This document shows, one piece after another, positions 5,616 to 12,069 of a stretch of 13,276 nucleotides of DNA. The notes beneath the pieces are model-generated. The model saw nothing but the letters and a program-made list of their open reading frames with translations. It was not told the DNA's origin and searched no databases. Positions within the stretch are counted from its first letter, which is position 1, and the number at the start of each line of letters is the position of its first letter. The translations under genes were made by a program, and so were the position numbers. The stretch comes from Salinibacterium sp. (GTDB lineage: Bacteria > Actinomycetota > Actinomycetes > Actinomycetales > Microbacteriaceae), in the NCBI GenBank assembly GCA_004297555.1, contig SCSV01000059.1, positions 1-13,276 of the forward strand, in the 5' to 3' direction.

Positions 5616-5657
5616 GCGAGCCGCCGCCGTTCCCTCTCCATCGTCCCTCCTCTCAAT

Positions 5658-5661
5658 AAGG
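5658..5661 (+). promoter_or_regulatory. Ribosome binding site of argC
   Basis: AAGG lies 7 nt before the argC ATG. It follows a 25-nt pyrimidine tract (5630-5654, only two purines) that includes CCTCC, the exact complement of a GGAGG Shine-Dalgarno core. Confidence 0.6.
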
Positions 5662-5668
5662 TAGAGCC

Positions 5669-6715
5669 ATGTCCCTATCGGTTGCCGTGGCAGGTGCCAG
5701 CGGCTACGCCGGCGGCGAGCTGCTTCGACTGCTTTCCGCCCATCCCGGCCTCGAGGTCACCACGGTCACGGCGAATCGAAATGCCGGCCAGCCGCTCATT
5801 GCGGTGCAGCCGCACCTGCGTTCGCTTGCCCACCTCGAACTCAAACCAACGGATGCCGCGACCCTCGCCGGTCACGATGTCGTCTTCCTCGCGCTCCCTC
5901 ACGGCAGATCCGGCGAGCTCACTGCACAACTCTCCGCGGACACGCTCGTCGTCGATTGCGGCGCCGACCACCGCCTCACGAGCGAGGCCGACTGGGCCCA
6001 GTTCTACGGCGGCGAGTTCTATGGCGCCTGGGATTACGGGATGCCCGAGCTCACGCTCGCCGCAGGCGGCAAGCAGCGCGAACTCCTCAAAAACTCGAAG
6101 CGCATTGCCGTGCCGGGATGCAACGTCTCGGCGATCACGCTCGCCCTTGCCCCGGGCATCCGCGCCGGGGTGATCGAGGCGCACGACCTCGTCTCCGTGC
6201 TCGCGGTTGCGCCATCCGGCGCGGGCAAGAGTCTGCGGACTGACCTGCTCGCAAGCGAGATTCTCGGGTCGGCGAGCGCGTACCAAGTCGGTGGCACGCA
6301 TCGCCACAATCCGGAGATCCGCCAGAACCTCGTCGCCGCGGGCGGTGTCGACGTGAGCGTCTCGTTCACTCCCATGCTCGTGCCGATGGGCCGGGGCATC
6401 CTCGCGACGTCCACCGCTCGCATCAAGAAGGGCGCGACCGAAACCCAGATTCGGGATGCCTGGACGAGCGCCTACGCCGACGAACCGTTCGTGCACGTGC
6501 TGCCCGCCGGGCAGTTCCCCCGCTCGGCTGACACGGTCGGCGCGAACACCGCGCTGATCGGACTCGGGATCGACGAGGCCGCCGGTCGCGTTGTCGTGAT
6601 CAGCGCGCTCGACAACCTTGTGAAGGGCACGGCGGGCGCGGCAATCCAGTCGGCGAATCTCGCCCTTGGCCTGGCCGAGACGAGCGGGCTCGTTGTCGAC
6701 GGGGTAGCGCCATGA
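5669..6715 (+). CDS. argC: N-acetyl-gamma-glutamyl-phosphate reductase
   Basis: This enzyme catalyses the NADPH-dependent reduction of N-acetylglutamyl phosphate to N-acetylglutamate semialdehyde, the third step of arginine biosynthesis. It has 348 residues, normal for the short (type 1) family. The Rossmann NADP-binding motif GASGYAGGELLRLL lies at residues 9-22. The catalytic cysteine is Cys151 in AVPGCNVSAI, and the conserved His block GTHRHNPEIRQ places His211 and His213 in the active site. The C-terminus has the expected DNLVKGTAGAAIQ segment. The ATG at 5669 is supported by AAGG 7 nt upstream and by homology starting directly with the Rossmann strand. It is the first enzyme gene of the operon, overlaps argJ by ATGA, and is preceded by the putative Arg leader. 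Confidence 0.97.
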   Translation: MSLSVAVAGASGYAGGELLRLLSAHPGLEVTTVTANRNAGQPLIAVQPHLRSLAHLELKPTDAATLAGHDVVFLALPHGRSGELTAQLSADTLVVDCGADHRLTSEADWAQFYGGEFYGAWDYGMPELTLAAGGKQRELLKNSKRIAVPGCNVSAITLALAPGIRAGVIEAHDLVSVLAVAPSGAGKSLRTDLLASEILGSASAYQVGGTHRHNPEIRQNLVAAGGVDVSVSFTPMLVPMGRGILATSTARIKKGATETQIRDAWTSAYADEPFVHVLPAGQFPRSADTVGANTALIGLGIDEAAGRVVVISALDNLVKGTAGAAIQSANLALGLAETSGLVVDGVAP

Positions 6716-7860
6716 GCGTGACCGCCGCGAAAGGCTTCGACGCCGCCGCGGTCGAAGCGGGACTCAAGGCGAGCGGCGGCCTCGACCTCGCACTCGTCGT
6801 CAACCGCGGCCCGAAGCAGGCCGGCGCCGCCGTGTTCACGAGCAACCGCGCGAAAGCCAACCCGATCATCTGGTCGCAGCAGGTCATCAAAGACGGCATC
6901 GTCTCAGCGATCGTGCTCAACTCCGGTGGCGCCAATTGCTTCACGGGCGTTGAGGGCTTCCACGTCACCCACGCCACTGCGGAGGGTGTCGCAGCTGCGC
7001 TAAACGTGTCAGCGAGCGATGTGCTCGTCTGCTCTACCGGCCTTATCGGCGAACCACTGCCGCTCGAACTCGTGCTCTCCGGCGTGAAGGCCGCGGCTGA
7101 GACCCTCGGCGATCTCGGCGTGGCGGCATCCGAAGCCATCATGACCACGGACTCGAAGCCGAAGCGCTCCGTGCGCACGGGCGAGGGCTACACGATCGGC
7201 GGCATGGCGAAGGGCGCCGGGATGCTCGCGCCGGGCCTCGCCACGATGCTCGTCGTCATCACGACCGACGCAGACCTCACGGCACTCGACCTCGACACCG
7301 CGCTGCGCACCGCGACCAACTTGTCGTTCGACCGCCTCGACTCCGATGGCTGTATGTCTACCAACGACCAGGTCACCCTTCTCGCGAGCGGCGCCGCCGG
7401 GGTCACCCCGACTCCGCACGAGTTCACCGCGCTCTTGATTGAGGTCTGCCTCGACCTCGCCGAGCAACTCCAGGGCGACGCGGAGGGCGCGAGCCACGAC
7501 ATCCGCATCGAGGTCGTGAACGCCGCAACCGAAGACGACGCCGTCGAGGTCGGCCGCTCGGTCGCCCGCAACAACCTGTTCAAGGCAGCGGTGTTCGGCA
7601 ACGATCCGAACTGGGGCCGCGTGCTCGCCGCGATCGGAACCACGGATGCCGTCTTCGACCCCTACAACGTCGACGTCTCGATGAACGGGGTGCGCGTCTG
7701 CCACGCCGGCGCGCCTGACCGCCCGCGCACCGAGGTGGACCTCTCGCCGCGCGCGGTGCATGTGCTCATCGACCTCAACGTGGGCACCGCGACTGCAACT
7801 ATCCTGACCAACGACCTCACGCACGACTACGTGCATGAGAACAGCGCGTACTCAAGCTGA
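6712..7860 (+). CDS. argJ: Glutamate N-acetyltransferase / possibly bifunctional ornithine acetyltransferase
   Basis: ArgJ moves the acetyl group from N-acetylornithine to glutamate, recycling it; bifunctional versions also use acetyl-CoA to make N-acetylglutamate. It has 382 residues. It is an Ntn-type enzyme that cleaves itself into two chains before a Thr. The cleavage motif is KGAGMLAPGLATML, with Thr178 as the new N-terminal nucleophile; the family usually reads APNMATML, so Asn-Met is Gly-Leu here. Other family blocks are NSGGANCFTG, STGLIGEPLP, FDRLDSDGCMSTND, and NDPNWGRVLAAIG near the C-terminus. No argA-like gene is present in the window, which fits a bifunctional enzyme but does not prove it. 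The start overlaps the argC stop (ATGA) and the end overlaps argB by 1 nt (TGATG), so translation is probably coupled. Confidence 0.96.
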   Translation: MSVTAAKGFDAAAVEAGLKASGGLDLALVVNRGPKQAGAAVFTSNRAKANPIIWSQQVIKDGIVSAIVLNSGGANCFTGVEGFHVTHATAEGVAAALNVSASDVLVCSTGLIGEPLPLELVLSGVKAAAETLGDLGVAASEAIMTTDSKPKRSVRTGEGYTIGGMAKGAGMLAPGLATMLVVITTDADLTALDLDTALRTATNLSFDRLDSDGCMSTNDQVTLLASGAAGVTPTPHEFTALLIEVCLDLAEQLQGDAEGASHDIRIEVVNAATEDDAVEVGRSVARNNLFKAAVFGNDPNWGRVLAAIGTTDAVFDPYNVDVSMNGVRVCHAGAPDRPRTEVDLSPRAVHVLIDLNVGTATATILTNDLTHDYVHENSAYSS

Positions 7861-8744
7861 TGGCCGTGTCACAGAAGGATGCCGCCGCGAAGGCTGCGGT
7901 GCTGATCGAGTCATTGCCGTGGCTCAAGCGGTTCCATGACGAGGTCATCGTGATCAAGTTCGGCGGCAACGCCATGGTCGATGACGACCTCAAGCGGGCC
8001 TTCGCCGAGGACATGGTTTATCTGCGCTTCGCGGGCGTGAAGCCCGTGGTGGTGCATGGCGGCGGGCCGCAGATCACTGCGGAGTTTGAGCGCCAGGGCA
8101 TCCCGAGCGAATTCCGGGGCGGCTACCGCGTCACGACCGAGCAGTCGATCGGCATCGTGCGGGAGGTGCTCGCCGAGAAGGTCGGCGGCGAACTCGTGCA
8201 GCTCATCAACGAGCACGGTGACCTGGCGTCCGGGCATTCCGGCGACGAGCACAACCTCTTCATCGGCGCTCGCCGGGGCGCCATGATCGACGGCGAACTG
8301 GTCGACCTCGGCCTCGTCGGCGATGTCACCAAGGTCAACCCGGAACGCGTTCTCGCCGAGATCGGAAGCGGACGCATCCCGGTGATCTCCACGCTCGCGG
8401 TCGAGGCTGGCACGGACGGCCTTCTCAACGTGAACGCCGATTCGGCCGCGGCCTCGCTCGCGGTCGCTCTCGGCGCGGCGAAACTCGTGATCCTCACCGA
8501 CGTTGCCGGCCTCTACAGCGATTGGCCCAACCGCAGCTCGCTCGTTTCAGCGATCACCACGACCGAGCTCGAGCAACTGCTACCGAGCCTCGAGTCGGGC
8601 ATGATCCCCAAGATGACGGCGTGCCTCGACGCAGTCAACCGGGGGGTGCCGAAAGCCGCGATTATCGACGGCCGCATCCCGCACTCGATCCTGCTTGAGG
8701 TCTTCACGCAGAGCGGCATCGGCACCGAGGTGGTGGCCGGATGA
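7860..8744 (+). CDS. argB: Acetylglutamate kinase, arginine-sensitive type
   Basis: This enzyme phosphorylates N-acetylglutamate with ATP, the second and usually controlled step. It has 294 residues. The amino acid kinase fold shows Lys33 in VIKFGGNAM, the Gly-rich loop VHGGGPQI (His66), VNADSAAASLAVALGA and ILTDVAGLY for substrate and nucleotide binding, and SGMIPKMTACLDAV. An N-terminal helix (KAAVLIESLPWLKRFHDE) precedes the first strand. Together with the C-terminal GIGTEV this is typical of hexameric NAG kinases inhibited by arginine, as opposed to the shorter E. coli enzyme. I infer arginine feedback inhibition from this. The start overlaps argJ by 1 nt with little Shine-Dalgarno signal, so it likely depends on reinitiation. 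The end overlaps argD by ATGA. Confidence 0.97.
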   Translation: MAVSQKDAAAKAAVLIESLPWLKRFHDEVIVIKFGGNAMVDDDLKRAFAEDMVYLRFAGVKPVVVHGGGPQITAEFERQGIPSEFRGGYRVTTEQSIGIVREVLAEKVGGELVQLINEHGDLASGHSGDEHNLFIGARRGAMIDGELVDLGLVGDVTKVNPERVLAEIGSGRIPVISTLAVEAGTDGLLNVNADSAAASLAVALGAAKLVILTDVAGLYSDWPNRSSLVSAITTTELEQLLPSLESGMIPKMTACLDAVNRGVPKAAIIDGRIPHSILLEVFTQSGIGTEVVAG

Positions 8745-9904
8745 CCGACTGGAAGTCGCAGTACGCCGACACGATGATGAAGTCCGCAGCCCCGCCGCTC
8801 GCCGAACTCGTTCGCGGCGAAGGCTGCTACGTCTGGGATTCCGAGGGCAAGGGCTACCTCGACTTCCTCTCCGGAATCGCGGTCAACGCCCTCGGCCATG
8901 CTCACCCAGTACTGGTGGATGCCGTCAGTCGCCAGGTCGCGACCCTCGCCCACGTCTCCAACTACTTCGCCACCCCGCCGCAACTGGAACTCGCGGCGCG
9001 ACTACTCCGCCTCTCCGGCGCAGGCGACGGCGGCCGCGTCTTCTTCGCCAATTCGGGCACCGAGGCGATCGAGGCCGCGATCAAGTTGGCCAGGCGCACC
9101 GGCCGCGGCCGGATCCTGAGCCTGCAGAATTCCTTTCACGGGCGCACGACCGGTGCGCTTGCGATTACCGGCAAGTCCGCGCAGCGCGAGCCTTTCGAGC
9201 CGCTCCTCCCGAACGTCGAGCACCTCGACTCTACGATCGAGGCACTCGAGGCGGCGATCGGGCCGGATGTCGCGGCCCTCTTCGTCGAGCCGATCAAGGG
9301 CGAGGCCGGGGTCGTCGAGTTGCCCGCCGGCTACCTCGCCGCCGCGCGCGAACTCTCGAGCAAGCACGGTGTGCTGCTCATCATCGACGAGATCCAGACC
9401 GGCGCGGGGCGCACGGGTCACTGGTTCGCGTTCCAGGAGCACGGCATCGTGCCCGACGCGATCACCGTGGCCAAGGGCATCGGTGGAGGAATACCGATCG
9501 GCGCGCTCGTGACGTTCGGGCGGGCATCCGATCTTCTAACGCTCGGTCAGCACGGCAGTACTTTCGGCGGCAACCCGCTCGCGACTGCCGCCGCCAACGC
9601 CGTGCTCGGCGAGATCGAACGTGCCGACCTGCTCGCGAACGCGCGAGTGCGCGGGGACCAGATCCGCGAGGCGATCGCCGGCCTGCCACTCGTGGCGGAG
9701 ACCCGGGGGAGAGGCCTGCTCATCGGCGTCGGCCTCACCAAACCGGTCGGCCCCGCGATCGTGAAAGCGGCCATGGATGCCGGGCTCATCGTGAATGCGC
9801 CCAACGACACGAGCATCCGACTCGCTCCGCCGCTCATCATTGGCGACGCCGAGGTCGAGGAGTTCATCACCACGTTTACTAGGGCACTGGAGGCAGCGAC
9901 ATGA
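8741..9904 (+). CDS. argD: Acetylornithine aminotransferase
   Basis: This is a class III PLP-dependent aminotransferase of 387 residues that converts N-acetylglutamate semialdehyde to N2-acetylornithine with glutamate as amino donor. Visible family blocks are GKGYLDFLSGIAVNALGH, ANSGTEAIEAAIKLAR (cofactor phosphate), SFHGRTTGALAITGK, LLIIDEIQTGAGRTG (the Asp that holds the pyridine nitrogen), TVAKGIGGGIPIGA with Lys245 as Schiff-base lysine, and GSTFGGNPLA. The fold is shared with ornithine, GABA and succinylornithine aminotransferases; location inside the arg operon supports the acetylornithine assignment. It starts within the end of argB (ATGA), with GAGG shortly upstream, and overlaps argF by ATGA. 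Confidence 0.96.
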   Translation: MTDWKSQYADTMMKSAAPPLAELVRGEGCYVWDSEGKGYLDFLSGIAVNALGHAHPVLVDAVSRQVATLAHVSNYFATPPQLELAARLLRLSGAGDGGRVFFANSGTEAIEAAIKLARRTGRGRILSLQNSFHGRTTGALAITGKSAQREPFEPLLPNVEHLDSTIEALEAAIGPDVAALFVEPIKGEAGVVELPAGYLAAARELSSKHGVLLIIDEIQTGAGRTGHWFAFQEHGIVPDAITVAKGIGGGIPIGALVTFGRASDLLTLGQHGSTFGGNPLATAAANAVLGEIERADLLANARVRGDQIREAIAGLPLVAETRGRGLLIGVGLTKPVGPAIVKAAMDAGLIVNAPNDTSIRLAPPLIIGDAEVEEFITTFTRALEAAT

Positions 9905-10821
9905 CCCGGCACTTTCTTCGCGACGACGATGTGACGCAGGCGGAGCAATCCGCGATTCTCGACCTCGCGATTGAGATCAAGCGGGACCGCTGGGCGCGCA
10001 AGCCCCTCGCCGGCCCGCAGACGGTCGCGGTGATCTTCGATAAGTCATCGACGCGCACACGTGTGTCCTTCGCGGTGGGCATTGCCGACCTGGGCGGGGT
10101 GCCGCTCATCATCTCAACCGCGAGCAGTCAGCTCGGCGGCAAGGAGACGGCATCCGACACCGCCCGCGTGCTTGAGCGCCAGGTCGCCGCGATCGTGTGG
10201 CGCACTTACGCGCAGGCCGGTCTGGTCGAGATGGCGGCGGGCACGACGGTGCCGGTCATCAATGCCCTGAGCGACGACTTTCACCCTTGCCAGTTGCTTG
10301 CCGACCTGCTGACGATCCGCGAGCACCGCGGCGAACTCGCCGGCCTCACGGTGACCTTCCTCGGCGACGGCGCGAGCAACATGGCGCAGTCCTACCTGCT
10401 CGCCGGGGCGACCGCGGGAATGCATGTGAGGGTCGCCTCGCCCACCGACTATGCACCGGATGACCGGGTCGTCGCCGATGCCGACGCCATCGCCGCGCGC
10501 ACCGGAGGCTCCATCACGCTCTACACCGACGCGCTCGAAGCTGTTGCGGGTGCCGATGTCGTGGTCACCGACACCTGGGTGTCGATGGGCAAGGAAGACG
10601 AGAAGGCCGAGCGCCTGACCCGATTCGGGCAGTACCGCGTCGACGCCGACCTGATGGCACTAGCGAAGCCCGACGCCCTCTTTCTGCACTGCCTTCCCGC
10701 CGACCGCGGCTACGAAGTGACGACCGAGGTCATCGACGGCCCGCAGAGCGTCATCTGGGATGAGGCGGAGAACCGCCTGCACGCCCAGAAGGCCCTCATG
10801 GTGTGGCTGCTCGCGCAGTAG
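9901..10821 (+). CDS. argF: Ornithine carbamoyltransferase
   Basis: This enzyme joins ornithine and carbamoyl phosphate to give citrulline and phosphate. It has 306 residues, the usual length of the anabolic trimeric form. The carbamoyl phosphate loop is KSSTRTR at residues 48-54, followed by HPCQLLADL (His128) and, for ornithine, DTWVSMGKEDE and HCLPADRGYEVT (His263, Cys264). The SSTRTR loop and the DxxxSMG signature separate it from aspartate carbamoyltransferase. GGAGG (9889-9893) lies 7 nt before the ATG, the clearest ribosome binding site among the overlapping arg genes, and the start also overlaps argD by ATGA. The gene for carbamoyl phosphate synthetase is not in the window. The downstream neighbour is argG, not argR as in many actinobacteria. 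Confidence 0.97.
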   Translation: MTRHFLRDDDVTQAEQSAILDLAIEIKRDRWARKPLAGPQTVAVIFDKSSTRTRVSFAVGIADLGGVPLIISTASSQLGGKETASDTARVLERQVAAIVWRTYAQAGLVEMAAGTTVPVINALSDDFHPCQLLADLLTIREHRGELAGLTVTFLGDGASNMAQSYLLAGATAGMHVRVASPTDYAPDDRVVADADAIAARTGGSITLYTDALEAVAGADVVVTDTWVSMGKEDEKAERLTRFGQYRVDADLMALAKPDALFLHCLPADRGYEVTTEVIDGPQSVIWDEAENRLHAQKALMVWLLAQ

Positions 10822-10837
10822 CCGGGCCAGCCTTCCC

Positions 10838-10862
10838 TAGACTGAACACGAACTTCAAGGAG
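10838..10862 (+). promoter_or_regulatory. Possible argGH promoter -10 and argG ribosome binding site
   Basis: The 49-nt argF-argG gap contains TAGACT (10838-10843), a TANNNT-type -10 candidate, and AAGGAG (10857-10862), 8 nt before the argG ATG. The ribosome binding site is clear; the promoter is tentative because no -35 is seen. No terminator or ARG-box-like palindrome is visible in the gap. Confidence 0.4.
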
Positions 10863-10870
10863 CAACACAC

Positions 10871-12067
10871 ATGGCAGAACGCGTCGTCCTCGCCTATTCG
10901 GGCGGACTCGACACCTCGGTAGGTATCGGTTGGCTGCGAGATGCGACCGGTAAAGAGGTCGTCGCCCTCGCGGTCGATGTCGGCCAGGGCGGCGAAGACA
11001 TGGATGACATCCGCCAGCGCGCTCTGGACTGCGGCGCGGTCGAGTCGATTGTCGTTGACGCCAAAGAGGAGTTCGCGAACGACTTCCTGATGCCCGCCCT
11101 CAAGGCGAATGCGCTCTACCAGAAGCGCTACCCGCTCGTCTCCGCGCTCAGCCGCCCGGTCATCGCCAAGCACCTCGCGATCACCGCGCACGAGCTCGGC
11201 GCCAACAGCGTGGCTCACGGATGCACGGGCAAAGGCAACGACCAGGTGCGGTTCGAGGCAGCCGTCGCCGCGCTCGCTCCCGAGCTGACGAGTATCGCGC
11301 CGGTGCGGGATCTCGCCCTCACCCGCGACAAGGCCATCGTCTACGCCGAGGAGCACAACCTCCCGATCCGGCAGAGCGCCAAGAACCCGTACTCGATCGA
11401 CAAGAACGTGTGGGGGCGCGCGGTGGAGACCGGGTTCCTCGAGGATCCGTGGAACGCTCCGATCGAGGACCTCTACGAGTACACGATGGACCCGTCGGTG
11501 GCGAAGCCGGCCGACGAGATTGTGATCACGTTCAGCTCTGGCATCCCGACCGCTATCGATGGTGTCGCGGTGACGCCGCTGCAGGCCGTCGAGAAGCTCA
11601 ACGAACTCGCCGGCAAGCACGGCGTGGGCCGCATCGACGTTGTCGAAGACCGACTCGTGGGCATCAAGAGCCGCGAGGTTTATGAGGCGCCGGCCGCGAT
11701 CGCGCTCATCGAAGCGCATGAGGCGCTCGAGAGCCTCACGATGGAGCGCGACCTCAACCGCTACAAGCGCGGCGTAGAGGCGGAGTGGGCGAACCTCGTC
11801 TACGACGGCCTCTGGTACTCCGGCCTCAAGCGCGCGCTCGACGTCTTCATCGACGACACGCAGCGTTTCGTGAGCGGAGACATCCGCCTCAAACTGCAGG
11901 GCGGACGCGCGACGGTCACCGGTCAGAAGAGCGAGCAGAGCCTCTACGACTTCAGCCTCGCCACCTATGACACGGGCGACACCTTCGACCAGTCGCTCTC
12001 CAAGGGCTTCATCGAGATCTGGTCCCTGCCGAGCAAGATCTCGGCGCGCAGGGATCTGAAGGGCTAG
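10871..12067 (+). CDS. argG: Argininosuccinate synthase
   Basis: This enzyme condenses citrulline and aspartate, using ATP and releasing AMP and pyrophosphate, to give argininosuccinate. It has 398 residues, as is usual for the actinobacterial form. The N-terminal PP-loop is AYSGGLDTS at residues 8-16. HGCTGKGNDQVRFE (His116 to Glu129) binds aspartate and citrulline. Further blocks are NPYSIDKNVWGRAVETG, REVYEAPAA and the C-terminal helix region LNRYKRGVEAEWANLVYDGLW, SGLKRALDVF, used for tetramer contacts. The start is set by AAGGAG 8 nt upstream and by homology beginning at RVVLAYSGG. Unlike argC to argF it does not overlap its upstream neighbour, so it could be transcribed both from the operon promoter and from a local one. 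argH follows after 2 nt. Confidence 0.97.
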   Translation: MAERVVLAYSGGLDTSVGIGWLRDATGKEVVALAVDVGQGGEDMDDIRQRALDCGAVESIVVDAKEEFANDFLMPALKANALYQKRYPLVSALSRPVIAKHLAITAHELGANSVAHGCTGKGNDQVRFEAAVAALAPELTSIAPVRDLALTRDKAIVYAEEHNLPIRQSAKNPYSIDKNVWGRAVETGFLEDPWNAPIEDLYEYTMDPSVAKPADEIVITFSSGIPTAIDGVAVTPLQAVEKLNELAGKHGVGRIDVVEDRLVGIKSREVYEAPAAIALIEAHEALESLTMERDLNRYKRGVEAEWANLVYDGLWYSGLKRALDVFIDDTQRFVSGDIRLKLQGGRATVTGQKSEQSLYDFSLATYDTGDTFDQSLSKGFIEIWSLPSKISARRDLKG

Positions 12068-12069
12068 AC

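Larger units (their letters stand above)
5549..5633 (+). repeat. Exact 11-nt direct repeat flanking the leader hairpins
   Basis: GCCGCCGTTCC occurs at 5549-5559, over the three consecutive Arg codons and the next one, and again at 5623-5633, just after the bulged hairpin. Both copies could compete for one complementary partner. In GC-rich DNA an 11-nt match within 100 nt may also be chance. Confidence 0.5.

Noticed and set aside
5575..5668. T-box riboswitch controlling argC
   Set aside because: No T-box consensus or specifier-loop arrangement is visible, and the segment is too short for the classical element.
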